The notes below the pieces were generated by a model, which searched no databases, was not told where the DNA came from, and was given only the letters and a program-made list of their open reading frames with translations. From Pterobdella sp. o SKG-2022 (Eukaryota > Annelida > Clitellata > Hirudinida > Piscicolidae), in contig OZ038320.1 of assembly GCA_964035795.1 (NCBI GenBank), forward strand, positions 5,066,663-5,130,662: a stretch of DNA of 64,000 nucleotides, written 5' to 3'. The translations under genes were made by a program, and so were the position numbers. This document shows, piece by piece, positions 24,273-36,471 of the stretch (position 1 is its first letter; each line of letters starts with the position of its first letter).

Positions 24273-24692
24273 ATGGATGTGATTGAATTGGTTGGTGTGA
24301 ATGATTCTAGGAAAATTAATGATGAAAAATTATTAATTGAACTAAGAGATGAAGTGGTTGTAGAAGCAGATGGTGAAAAGGTTGAAGATGTCTTGCTTGT
24401 AGATGAAGTTGAAGAAGTTATTGAAGCTTAGGTTAATGAAAATGAAGTAGTATTAGGAGATGAACTAGTCAAAGAGGTGGTTGAAGATGAACTAGTCGAA
24501 GGGGTGGTTAAAGATGAACTAGTCGAAGGGGTGGTTAAAGATGAACTAGTCGAAAGGGTAGTTGAAAATAAACTAGTCGAGGAAAATGTGTTATCTGGAG
24601 AAAATGTAGAACAAGAAGTAAGTGAAAAAGATGGAATGGTCGAACAGAAAGATGAAGATGAAGTGGTCGAGGAAGTACGGATTGCTGATTAA
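24273..24692 (+). pseudogene. Acidic Val/Glu-rich reading frame with one stop
   Basis: From ATG at 24273 a frame runs 140 codons to the stop after 24692, broken only by TAG at 24429. The product is rich in Glu, Val and Asp (MDVIELVGVNDSRKINDEKL at the start) and contains four tandem nine-residue units of the DELVEGVVK type. No domain is recognised. It lies inside an IgSF intron, 165 bases after the zinc-knuckle fragment. It may be a retroelement remnant, a decayed exon or a minisatellite that happens to be open. Confidence 0.3.
24459..24583 (+). repeat. 27-base minisatellite, four units plus a partial
   Basis: Units begin GATGAACTAGTCGAAGGGG and differ at a few positions. The 27-base length keeps the frame, encoding repeated nine-residue blocks. 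Units two and three are identical, suggesting recent duplication. Confidence 0.85.
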
Positions 24693-25879
24693 GATGTTGA
24701 AGATGTAATCGTTTTCGGATGTTCTATATATTTTTTCCAACAGTTTTTTGATACTATATTCAACTATTTGGATATTATATATTACATTTTATGAGTTGAT
24801 CAAAATTTTTATGAGCGAGACCAAGTTTCATCTGAGTTTTATTTTGTTAATTTTATTGTTTTTATTCGAATTTAGTGTTCAAAAATCTATGTTTTGCAGT
24901 TTTGTGTTCTGCTCATTTTGGAGTTATATATCTATTTTAGTGGATTCTTTACATAATTCAAACATTTTGTGTTTTTTTTATCTCGTTTTGTTCAATTTTT
25001 AAATCATTTATCTTCTACTTAACTAGTTTTTATTTCCATGTGAAAATTTTAGAAAAATGAAAATCGTTCAATTCGAAAAAGTATGAAAACTTTCCCAAAA
25101 AATTATTCATAGTTAAAGAAAATTATTTTCAGTTATGATCAAAATGAACGGTGAAATATTGTCCAATAAATTATTTCATTTGTAAGCTAAAAACTTTTTT
25201 TGATATTTTTATGTTTTTCGACAAGAACATGCTTTTGAGTAAAGTAGAAAATATCTATGGAAAAATGAAAAAAGAAGTTAAAAACAAATACTTTTGAAAG
25301 ACATACAGTTTGATAAATAATATGAGTCAACAAAAACTTTGAGTTATAATAAAATAACGTGGTAATTGAGTAAAATGATAGGGAAAAATTTCTTTTGAAA
25401 ACTAGTGATACATTTGATTTCATCATCAAACAATCATTGATGAAAAAAAGTTAGTGAAACTCGGATAAATTTTTTTATAGATCAATTTAGTTTAAAAAAA
25501 TGTTTTTTGAGATTCAGCAGCTAAAAAATAAATGGTGAATTTTCAATGTAAAATGAAAATAATGAAGGATTTTTTCAAATTGAGTGGTCATTAAAACATT
25601 TAATGTGAAAATACTCAAAAATATAAAAAATAATGATTTGAAAAGTGCACAGAAAGATTAATTTTGAAATAGGTTTTGGTAATTTTCAAAATATTGAAAG
25701 TGAAAATAGATTTAACTGTCATAACTAATGTTTACCATCACCGATAATTTATTTTTATTTTTGCTTTGTATCATTATTACGACTAGTATTTTCAAATTAA
25801 CACTTTCAAATATTATTTTTTTTCAATATTTGTATTTCATTATTATTTTTATTATTCTTTATTGGGTTATTATTCGTTT

Positions 25880-25985
25880 AGAGTCAATTTGTAATAGATG
25901 CCAGTCGAAAGTTTTATATCCTCACGGGAGTGTTACGAAGCGGCCTCCGTATTATAAATAATAATAATAATCACAGTAATAATAA
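25880..25985 (+). mobile_element. Possible SINE/LINE 3' end with AAT tail
   Basis: A short GC-richer run (GATGCCAGTCGAAAG, then CGGGAGTGTTACGAAGCGGC) is followed by ATTATAAATAATAATAATAAT. A compact GC-richer block ending in an AAT tail is typical of retroposed 3' ends. The same tail type is found on the LINE fragments in this window. No coding content is seen. Confidence 0.35.
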
Positions 25986-26240
25986 TAAAATTGCAATTAA
26001 ATAAGAATAATACTCAAAATGCAGTCAAAAAATACAAAAAAATAATGAGAAAAAAAAATTAATATTTTTTAAAATATTTTTTTGTAGTTTCTTGATTATT
26101 CGATTTTTTTCTTCAATTTTGGAAATAAAAACATTAAAAGATATTTATTAAATCTTCGAGTAAAATACTTCTAGATTTAAAAATCAAAAGAATTAATGGA
26201 TTAAATAGGAATCGAATGAAAATCAACTAAAAATATAAAT

Positions 26241-27034
<794 letters not shown>

Positions 27035-27479
27035 GTTGCTACATAGATAGACACCTCATCAATCAGACACAACTTATAGCTTGTTATTCTCAATTCACCA
27101 GCATATATGTTTTCATTGAATACTTTTGTAATTCCCTTCTTTCTGAATTTTCGTTACGAAAAGAATACAATATAGAAATATATTTTTATTTTTTAATAAA
27201 TAATATAGATGTTTTATCTATAAAAAAATCAATTTGAAGAGTTTTAATGCATTTATTAAAACTTAAGTTATAATTTTCGGTAAGTATGGTCTTACCTTAA
27301 AACATTAGCATTTAGCATATTGAAAATTTCGTTTTATTTATTTCATTTTAGAGTTCACTGGAAATAGCATCAAAAAATTTAATAAATAATCAAATAGAAT
27401 TTATGTGGATAATGAAATAATTAAATTCTAACTTTCTCGCTTGTTGATGTATGTGTTCTTATAGAGGTTTTTGATTTTA

Positions 27480-27860
27480 TTTTAGTTCAGCTGTTTCCAC
27501 CATGGTTAGTTCAAAACTTTTGAGTTATAGAATTGCTTCGTTTTTTCACACCAGATCTTTCTTGTTTTCTGTCTTCGTTTGAAACACTTGTTCTTGGTTT
27601 TAAATGACTAGTTCACAATGATCCATAAGTATAAGAAAATCCAATATCAACCATTGCCGTCTGCATATTACTTGGAAAAGTATTCTAACGAGTCACAGTT
27701 TGTTTTCATACGGTTTGCCAAACCCTGCATGCATTCCTAAGCATTCTTTTGTTGAAAACAGCCACTGATCTTTCTACCTTGCTTCATCAGTAAAGACTAT
27801 TTCAATTTTCCAAGTTTTTTTCCATTTTTTCAAACGTTTATTGATTTTTCACCAAAAAGC
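27480..27860 (-). other. Less AT-rich block, possible transposase or gene relic
   Basis: Read on the minus strand, one frame gives KIEIVFTDEAR, stop, KDQWLFSTKECLGMHAGFGK and PYENKL. FTDEA followed by Trp is reminiscent of the second catalytic Asp region of Tc1/mariner-type transposases. Stops interrupt it and the flanking triad residues were not found. The call is weak; the composition shift is the firmer observation. Confidence 0.2.
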
Positions 27861-28507
27861 TTGTGGAAAAAAATAAAAGTGATTTTTCCAAGCTTTACTG
27901 CTTTTTTTCAAATGAGAGAACACTGCTACAAATTTTAATACAGAATGTACAAAGCTTTTCATGAGATGGCATGTTGAATGGTGTAAGTTACCATTATGGA
28001 GAGCTTTGTGCCTTCAAAATGAAAATTTGAAATTTTTCTTTGAATTATACGATTTCTATGAATTCAAAAAACTTTGATTCTTTGTTTACTAGTTTTCCTA
28101 ATCATATTGTCTATAATTTTTATTTCTGCATTGAATGTGGTCGTTTGGTATTAAACTGTACCACGTTTAACGCCTGCATTTTAAGGCTATTATTCTGTTA
28201 TAACCTGGATAATATTAAACTTTGTTAAAAAATACTGAAAAACTGATATTCTGGCACTTTTGTCATTTAGCGCTCTTTTGACAACGATGAGACAGCTGCC
28301 AAAGTGTGGGAACCGTGGATTTCAAATTCGATAATTTCAAATTGGATTCCAGCTTGGCTGGCAACCTTTGAAATTGTTTTCAGTAAAAAGCCTATTTTAG
28401 AAATCCTTATATCAGTTTTATTAACAATCTAGACTGAATGCTGTCTATTGCAGCTACTGGAACACGTAGAGCAATATAATCTAATGAATTAATTAGGCAT
28501 AATTAAA

Positions 28508-28648
28508 ATTTCAAATCATGAGTAGATTTATTGATATCTTCATGGAAAAAATTTCAAATCATGAGTAGATTTATTGATATCTTCATGGAAAAAATTTCAA
28601 ATCATGAGTAGATTTATTTATATCTTCATGGAAAAAATTTCAAATCAA
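28508..28648 (+). repeat. 43-base tandem repeat, three units
   Basis: Three nearly identical 43-base units (containing CATGAGTAGATTTATTGATA) end about 50 bases before the acceptor of IgSF exon b. The third unit differs at one position (TTTATTTATA). A fourth, truncated, start follows. Confidence 0.9.
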
Positions 28649-28695
28649 AAAATCTTTTTTAATTTTTCCAATGTTATGTTATATACTCGTTTCAG

Positions 28696-29548
28696 ACGTT
28701 GTTTTGGCAAGTGCCGAAAAATAATATGGAAGATGAAGATGGGAGATCTATGCTGCATAATAATAATAATAATCATGATAACAACCATTATAATACTTAT
28801 AACAATAAAAACAACAACTTCAATAATAATTATGGAAAGCTGAATAGTCTGAACGAAATTGAAAATGATTATCAACCAAATAGACATAATTTTAACAACA
28901 AAAACAGTATGAATAAAAACAACTTTATTAGTAAAAATAATAATATAAACAAATATAATATCGATAATAATAACGATGATGACATCAATGACAATTTCAT
29001 GGTATACACTTATGACATCGATAATACAAAACTAAACATAATAAATAAAAAATACATTGAGATGAACATAGCAATTAGAGGAAGATCGAGAATCTATAGA
29101 ATAATGAAATTAATAAAAAATGAAGATGAAGAAAAAGAAGATGGTGGTGCTGATAATGATGATTCTGCTAACAATGTTGACACTGAAGACAACTATAATT
29201 CTTATGAGAATAATAAAAATAAAAATGATTTTTATAAAAATAATCATAAAAATAATTACCATGATACTACTAATGAATTTGTTTATACTAAGAAAAATAA
29301 TAAAAATAATGTTTATACCTCTTACTATGGCAAAACACGCCCAAATAAGAGTAACAACGTCAAAATACACCACCCTCACACAAACGAAAATAATAACAAT
29401 TATAACAATAATAATAATAATAAAATTTATAACAATATAAATAATAACTATGATGTTACTAATCCGAAAGATACTGATGATGATGATAATGGTGATATAT
29501 ATCGCAACGATAACTCTGATGAGAGGGAGAGAAGGATAGTCAAAAGAG
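28696..29548 (+). CDS. IgSF gene exon b: Ig C-strand Trp followed by long Asn/Asp-rich insertion
   Basis: After a CGTTTCAG acceptor the exon reads TLFWQVPKN in the phase left by exon a, so the B-strand Cys and the C-strand Trp fall about 12 residues apart, as in Ig domains. About 270 residues of Asn-, Asp- and Lys-rich sequence follow, with one less biased stretch (IEMNIAIRGRSRIYRIMKLI). The frame stays open for 850 bases, although about one codon in twelve should be a stop at this composition. The proposed donor is AAGAG/GTCTAA at 29548 (phase 1), which fits the next exon. The insertion sits where an Ig domain has its C-C' loop. Boundaries are inferred. Confidence 0.6.
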
Positions 29549-30743
29549 GTCTAATACTGTTTTTAATGTTATTTCACTTTTGTTGATGTTTATTGCTGTT
29601 TCCATTGCTAGTCTCACCTTTATTATTATGGTCCATTTTTTCATTATTGAAGTTAAAAAAAATATTATTATTATTACTTTAATAAAGATAAAAATAAAAT
29701 GATTATTTTTTCATTAGTAATAAAATCAATAATAATAACAACAATAATTGAAATAATAACCATGCTAACAATAATAAAATAATGACGGAAACTATAACTT
29801 CCTCCGTTCATTTTTCAAATGCAACCGTGCATACAGTGTTGCAAATCCTATGCCATCATACAATAATAATAATGATTAGAATTATAATAATAATAATATT
29901 ATTAATAAGAATACCTATCATAAAATAATGAAAAAAAATGTTAATTCTTATGTATTTTTAATAATATACTCATCTGTTCGTATGGTATTTCTGTTTTCGT
30001 TAATATTTTTTAAAAATAGAGATTCACTTCTGGAATTTCAAAAACTTTCAAAATTCTAATGAACAAAAATAATGCTTCAACATTCACTAATCCTTATAAT
30101 GCTTGGTTCAAAAGTTTGGGTTGAATGTTGCATTGAAGTCAAGATAGCCATTTCAAATCTTGCCAAGGCCAATCGACCGATGGAAGCAAAGTGTAGTGCT
30201 TACAAATCCAACGAATTTTATAATGATGTGAGCTATTGGAAAACTGAAAAAATATAAACTTTAAGTAAAAGCTAAACCTGTAGTTGTGTGGAGGGTTGCT
30301 AGTGTGGTCTAGAGATGTCTATGAGTTATTTTCACCAACGGTGTATTTGGTTGTGAGGTGTCTTGTTGTGTGGTGCACAAATGGTGTTCTATGAAGTCTA
30401 TTTATGACGCAGCCAAAACCTTTCATCTGCGAAAAATTTTTGGTCAAATTGCTTCAGATTTCAACGTCATGAAGATTTTTTGAGTTATTCTTAGATCAGC
30501 TCAATAGGAGTTTCTAGTTAATAATTGGGACCATTATTCATAGTTTAAATGATTTTGATTATATTTGAAAAAGACATGTCACGTTAATGAATGGTTCGTT
30601 GGAAGATAGGAAATTAAGAGTTGCACAGGTACAAAATGGAGTTCCCGAGAGTTGAACTCTAAGCATCTGGGTTTGTGTTAAAACATTAATGGGGTGAAAG
30701 TAGCATTATTACGTGCGATCATATCAATATTTTAATCTTCCAG
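29549..30743 (+). other. IgSF intron with Asn-codon-like tracts
   Basis: AT-rich sequence with AAT-rich islands. At 29790-29880 a short frame reads NDGNYNFLRSFFKCNRAYS next to AAT runs and could be a decayed or unrecognised exon. A 61-codon frame at 30072 has no recognised domain. Confidence 0.4.
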
Positions 30744-32018
30744 GTGTATTTTTAAAGAAAATAATAGAAAAATCACTTTCAGGTGTGAATAAGTTTTTTG
30801 ACGGAAGAGGTGACACTGATAAAAATAAAAGTATTAAACATAAAAAGAAAAATATATATAATAATAATAACAATAATGGTCGTAAAAATAATGAAAACAA
30901 TGTGAAGAGTAAATATGGGAAAAAAATGAAGAAAAATAAAAGAAGAGATTTTATGAAAAATAAAAAAAGAAAGTTAAGGGATTATGAAATATTGAACGTG
31001 AATCACGATAGAAACAAAAATCATAATAATGGAATAAACAACTTCAATGAAAAACATCACAGAATTATTGTTGGGAATCATAAAAAAAATAATAACTCGA
31101 ATAAAAATAAGAAAAACAAAAATAGTTTTGATCATTTCCATAAACAAACTTTTGTCTATGCAAATGGCAAAAATGATGGATCGGAGAACATTAAAAACAA
31201 TAATAATAATAAGCTGGAAAACAAAAATTGTTTATATAATTCAAAAAATAATAAACATGTTGGTAACAAAATGATGGAGAAAAAAACTAAAAAAAATATA
31301 AATCATCATCGTCATCGTCATTTTTCTAATCATGGTAGGTTAGAAATGAAAAAATATAATAGTCATTTAAGCATAAATACTGTTAAAATTTATTTAAAAA
31401 CAAATACTACAAAAAAGAATAACAATAATAATAATTTAAGTAAAAAAGATAATGAAACTTTTTTTAAAAACAATATAAAAAAAGAACACAAAAAAATTGA
31501 CAACAATGAAAAAATACAAAAAAATCATCAAAATAAAACAAAGAATAACAATAATAGTGATAATAATAATAATAATAATAATAATGAGATAATTCATAGA
31601 AACGAAGGGAGAAAGAGAACAAATAAATTACTTTTCACTAAAGACGGAAATGAACTCGAAAAACTAAAAGAGAAAAGTATTCCAGAAATTTATTCAATGC
31701 TTGAGAATAAGAAAAAAGAAGAAACAAAGAAAGTAATGAACAAAAAAACAAAAAATAACAATAATAATAACTATGGTAACAACACTAATCATAATAATAA
31801 GAGGGATAATAAGTTTACTAACAACAAGAACAATAGTCATATGAATACTTTCAGTTTTATGAATATCAACAATAATAGTACAAAAAAGCAAAATGGAATT
31901 AGTAAAAAAATCAAAAGAGAAACAAAACAAAAAGCAGTACAACACATAAACAACGCCAACCCATACAACACAGGCGAATACAAGTGTTATTACTCTACGA
32001 AGAATACCATTGGAAAAT
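30744..32018 (+). CDS. IgSF gene exon c: Asn/Lys-rich insertion ending in an Ig F-strand
   Basis: The acceptor AATCTTCCAG/GTGTAT joins exon b in frame, G plus GT making Gly. A second acceptor 39 bases on (CACTTTCAG/GTGTG) is in the same phase. About 400 residues rich in Asn, Lys and His follow without a stop. The exon ends with NNANPYNTGEYKCYYSTKN, a clear Ig F-strand (T-G-E-Y-x-C), and a strong donor AAAAT/GTGAGT at 32018 (phase 1). With exons a and b this completes one Ig domain carrying two large insertions. Joining the donor directly to the exon at 33469 would create TAA, so another exon probably lies between. Confidence 0.65.
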
Positions 32019-32515
32019 GTGAGTATTGGGTATTTGGGTATTGAGTATTATACATTTCAAAAAAATAATTATTCAGTTCTTAATGCTTTTTTTATTTTCT
32101 TTTTATATTTTTATATTTTTTTCTTATTTTTTGTTTTTTTTATTGACGTTATCAAAACACATGGATATATTATCTTGATTAGCTCTTGATTGATGACCAG
32201 TTTGAAATTATAAAAACAACAATAATAATAGCAGTAGGAATATCTATATTAAAAATGAAACTAGCAATAAAATTAAAAATAAAAATAGAAGTAATAATAA
32301 AAAAAAATAAGAAATGAATATATACCTGATAATAACGAAAAAAATTACACGATCAATTGTATGAACAAAAATAACAAATCTCAATAACAAAAAATAATGA
32401 GAAATAATATGAAAAGAGCAGTTAACTCAATATAATCCCAATATGATGAGTACATAATCTGAACGCATCTTAATTTATTATCAGTAGTTTTATCAATAGG
32501 AATTAAAAACTGGAG

Positions 32516-32579
32516 CTGACAAGCTTTGGCGAAAAAAAAATTCTTTTCATAATGATGAAGAAGAAAAGAAGAAGAATGG

Positions 32580-32634
<55 letters not shown>

Positions 32635-32746
32635 AATGATGAAGGGAAGGAAGAGAAAAATGGTAATGGTAAGGATGAAAAAGATGATAAGGATGGGAAA
32701 GATGATGAGGATGAGAAAGATGATGAGAATGAGAAAGATGATTATG
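32516..32746 (+). CDS. Candidate IgSF exon d: Asp/Lys-rich
   Basis: A frame open from about 32500 reads ADKLWRKKNSFHNDEEEKKK, then an Asp run, then Lys/Asp/Glu-rich sequence to KDDY. The proposed donor GATTATG/GTAAAA at 32746 is phase 1. Joined to exon e it gives GAA (Glu), removing the stop formed when exon c is joined directly. An acceptor at 32514-32515 (GGAG/CTGAC) is phase 1 and accepts exon c. It lacks a good pyrimidine tract, which is the main weakness. Confidence 0.4.
32577..32637 (+). repeat. (GAT)n microsatellite
   Basis: About 17 GAT units encode the Asp run in candidate exon d. The run is perfect apart from GATAATGAT at its end. Confidence 0.95.
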
Positions 32747-32815
32747 GTAAAAACAACAAATGGTAATGATGAATATGATAGAGAAGAAAAATAATACGAT
32801 GGTTATGAGGAAAAG

Positions 32816-32941
32816 AATGATGATGATGTTGATGATGGTGGTAGTGATGATGCTGATGATGGTGGTAGTGATGATGCTGATGATGGTGGTAGTGATGATG
32901 TTGATGATGGTGGTAGTGATGATGCTGATGATAGTGGTAAG
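32816..32941 (+). repeat. 24-base minisatellite encoding DDADDGGS-type units
   Basis: Five units of GATGATGCTGATGATGGTGG plus TAGT keep one frame open from about 32802 to 32962. They encode Asp/Ala/Gly/Ser octapeptides. A third acidic run follows at 32978-33059. Stops separate these runs from candidate exon d, so they are either intronic relatives or decayed exon material. Confidence 0.85.
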
Positions 32942-33468
32942 GGTAAAGATGATTATAAGTAACAGAAAAAAAAAAGTTTTGTGGTGGTGGTGATGAGGAT
33001 GATGATTATAGCACTGATGTGAAAAGAGGAAATAGCGATGATGATGATGAGAAGTAAAAAGAGGAGGAGGAAGAAGATGAGGATTCTATAATAGTTTCTT
33101 AATAAAAATTTAATAAAAAATTATTCAAACTACTCATGAATAAATAACTTTATCTAAAATTATGACCGAATAATTAATGTAAATCCCAGATAAACGGCCA
33201 TATGGAAGCTTCTCATCTGTTTACATTGACGTCAGAAGTAAGAAATTATGATTTCATAATTACATGCTACATAGTTATTATGAGAATGAAAAAATTATTT
33301 GTTAATTATGGAAGTTTTAGTTTTTGAACATAATTTCTTTCAAAATCGTTAATGCTTTTGTTATAATATTAGCGCAAAGATTAAATGAATTAAAAATATG
33401 CATGAAATCTCATTTAATCATTCAAATGAATATATAATTACTTGAAAAAATATTTTTTCTATTTATAG

Positions 33469-33539
33469 AAACTGTTTTATACGGAAAAGAGAAAGTAGAC
33501 GCGGGAGAAAATATTAATTTGACGTGTGCTCTGACGATG
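33469..33539 (+). CDS. IgSF gene exon e: A'-B strands of an Ig domain
   Basis: This 71-base exon lies between an excellent acceptor (TTTTTTCTATTTATAG) and a consensus donor (ATG/GTGAGT). It encodes TVLYGKEKVDAGENINLTCA followed by LTM. The V-x-A-G-E-N-I-N-L-T-C string is a classic start of an Ig domain with the first disulfide Cys. It parallels exon a (IGDNINLNC). Incoming phase is 1 and outgoing phase 0, the same split after the B strand as the previous domain. Confidence 0.72.
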
Positions 33540-33858
33540 GTGAGTGTTTTATCACGTTCACACACGCATAGACCATCACACACAATCTCAAACATACACA
33601 CACACACACGAACATAATTCGGCGCGTATTCCACTTAATGGAAGGTGTGCTAAACTGCAGCGATTGCTTTATTCAAACTAAAGGTTTTCCCATGAAGTCT
33701 TTCGGAACTTTGTTAGTAATCAGCTTGACAAGCTGTTTTTCGACGTTTTTTTAGGTTTTTTCTTCCTATCTGAATTTGTATTCCATGAAGACTTGACGCT
33801 TTAAGCTCACTTTTGAGATTTTAAAGCTCGACACACACACTCAGTCACAAACATACAA

Positions 33859-34060
<202 letters not shown>

Positions 34061-34079
34061 CTTCTACTGCATTTGTCCA

Positions 34080-34613
34080 CCATCAGGCAGGTGCAGAGAA
34101 TGGTTACCATTTCTTCTTGTTGTTGCACATTTTTTCTGGTGGTTTTGAAAACCCTGTCGCTTGAAATTTTTACCAGTGTTGGCATAAGATTGTTATTGTT
34201 GCTTGTTGTGAGTGTTTCTGTCTGATGTGGTTTGCAAGGCCAGCTTTGTTAACTGCAATTTTGTTGCAACCAGAAAAAGAGCATGCCAAACCGTTTAATA
34301 CCCCATTATTTATGTTCACCTCACCACATATGTTATTAGTATTGTTATATTGTAAATTCAGCTCTTTTTTTCGATCTTTCATATCTTTTTCTGATTGTTC
34401 TTTATTCTCGTTGAGATCGATTATGAGGGTATTTATGCTTTTCCGCCATTCGATTCTGTTCTTCGCTTTGCTACGCCAACCAGACACCAACCCAATAGCT
34501 TTCGAATCGTTCTTCACCACATCATGCCACCTATGTTTTTGACCACCTTGACTTCTTTTACCACCACATATTTTACTGACCAATAATTTTTTGGGCCACC
34601 GGGAATCTGCCAT
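34080..34613 (-). pseudogene. LINE C-terminus with one intact and one damaged zinc finger
   Basis: GGKRSQGGQKHRWHDVVKND is the basic block that follows the RT in many RTE-type LINEs. Further on lies CSFSGCNKIAVNKAGLANHI followed by RQKH, a C-x4-C-x12-H-x4-H finger. After it, a second finger can be made out (LCQHW, stop, KFQATGFSKPPEKMC) in which a Cys is now Trp and a His is now Pro. Terminal fingers in such LINEs are thought to help nucleic-acid binding. Confidence 0.75.
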
Positions 34614-34789
34614 TCTTTCAATATGACCTAGCCATTTGTCTGTTCAGTTGAAGGATTGAATCTACGCGTTCAATGTTGCCTCTTCTTCTTATTTCGGTGT
34701 TTCTTAACATGTCTCTCATAGAGATTTCACATATAGACCGAACACACTTATTAACAAAAGACTGCAATCTTTGAACATGGTTGCTCAAA

Positions 34790-36007
34790 GGAGCCCAAGT
34801 CTCACAACCTTAAAGCAGGATGGGTATTATAATGGATTTGAAAAGCCTTATCTTCGTTTTCCTTTTTAACTTTTTTTGATACCATATGAGCCTTCCAATA
34901 CTTCTGAAAGCAATCGATGCTTTACAGATAGGAGTATCAATCTCTTCATCTATGGAACAGTCGTTTCGAAGTATACTGCCCAGATATTGATACTGCTCAA
35001 CTTCACTCAAAACCACCGTCAATTTGATGTACCGAACTGTTGTCAAGATGAGGGTCTGTATTATCAGCTTTAGGCCACACAGCTATTATCATAGATTTTT
35101 GAGTATTGATCTTCAAAACATAACGGGTAAATTCTTCACTGAGCGATTGAATAAAAGAACTCAATACACTTCGATCATTGCTCAATAATACCACATCATC
35201 TGCGTACATGAGGATTTGAACCTTATTAGTCATGTTGAACTCATGACGGCTGTTGTTTACCAGAGGAGCGTCAAGGTTGTATTGAATATGGACTCCGGCA
35301 TCAGGATGTTTCATCATGGCAGTCCTTATGATAACATCTAAAAATAAGTTAAACAGAGTTGGAGCCAGTACATCACCCTGCTTTACACCTGATTCAACCT
35401 TGTATTCTTCAGACAACTGACCTTCAAACTGCACCACCCCATATGTTTCCTTATGTAAGGCTTCTATTATACTCACGAACTTTTCAGGAAAGTTGTAGAC
35501 ACGACGTAAAACAGCCCAAAGTAAGTTTCTGTTGACTGAGTCGTACGCTTTACAGAGATCAATGAAGCACAAAAAAACCGGTACGTTGAACTCCTTGGCC
35601 CGTTGCATCAATATTTTCGTAGAAAATAATTGATCACAACAACCTCTCTTGGCACGAAACCCACATTGGGACTCACTTAGTTGCTCTTCAACATAATGTT
35701 TCATTCTGTTCAGCATCGCTCTTGCAAATACTTTGTAGGCTGAACATAAAAGTGAGATGCCACGGAAGTTATCGCACTTCAACCTGCTACCTTTCTTGAA
35801 GATGGGAACAGTTATTTGTTTGGTCCAGTCTGAAGGAACCTTTTCTTCAACCCATATTTGATCTTCAATCAACTTCAACCATCTAACAGTCTCATCAGCA
35901 CTTAGTAGCAGTAGCTCTGTACTAATTCCATCAATTCCAGTCGAGCTATTTTTTTTACACTGTTTGAGTGCGACACCCAATTCTTCGTTTGTCAGAGGCT
36001 CAGTCAT
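34790..36007 (-). pseudogene. LINE reverse transcriptase, RTE-like, frameshifted
   Basis: The main frame (36007 to 35003) contains STGIDGIST, CDNFRGISLL, QCGFRAKRGCCDQ, FLCFIDLCKAYDSVN, ESGVKQGDVLAPTLFN and YADDVVLLSND. The Asp triad is intact. Near 35040 the frame shifts and QYQYLGSIL, FRSIGRLIWYQKK and KSIIIPILL continue to 34810, after which a stop replaces the expected LLYGSETW start. It corresponds closely to the 9-10 kb remnant. Confidence 0.9.
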
Positions 36008-36471
36008 CGGATACAGAGAGCTAGCAGATGGAGGGAGACATTGAGGGAGATGTGAAAGAGCAGAATGATTGACCAGGGTATTGATGTTTGTGACCTCTTT
36101 GAAGTGTTCACACCATTTCTTTAGTTTGATTTTTTGTTGTTGTTAGCCTTGTTGTACCGTCTTTGGCTAAGATCTTCAAGCATCTATAACCTCTTGATTT
36201 GGTTAAAGTCTTCAAATTTTTTATTAAAGAGCCACCTTTACCTTGTTTCAAACTCATTTCATAATCATCTTCTGCCTCTTTACTTTTTTGTTTCCATCAT
36301 GAATTCAGAGCAAGTTTACATGCTTTTTTGCATTTTTTCTTTATTATCACATATTGGGACTTGAGAAATAATGGAACTGATTGATTTTTTTGTTTAAGTT
36401 GCATAATTTTTTGGTAAACATCAGCTTTTTCAATTGTCAGCTGCCGAATTTCTTTAGTTACCCAATCGTTT

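Noticed and set aside
30072..30257. 61-codon plus-strand frame in the IgSF intron
   Set aside because: Length is within chance range and no domain or splice support was seen.
32552..32993. Met-rich frames reading ATG repeats
   Set aside because: They are the off-frame translation of GAT repeats; the Asp frame is the one with coding-like flanks.
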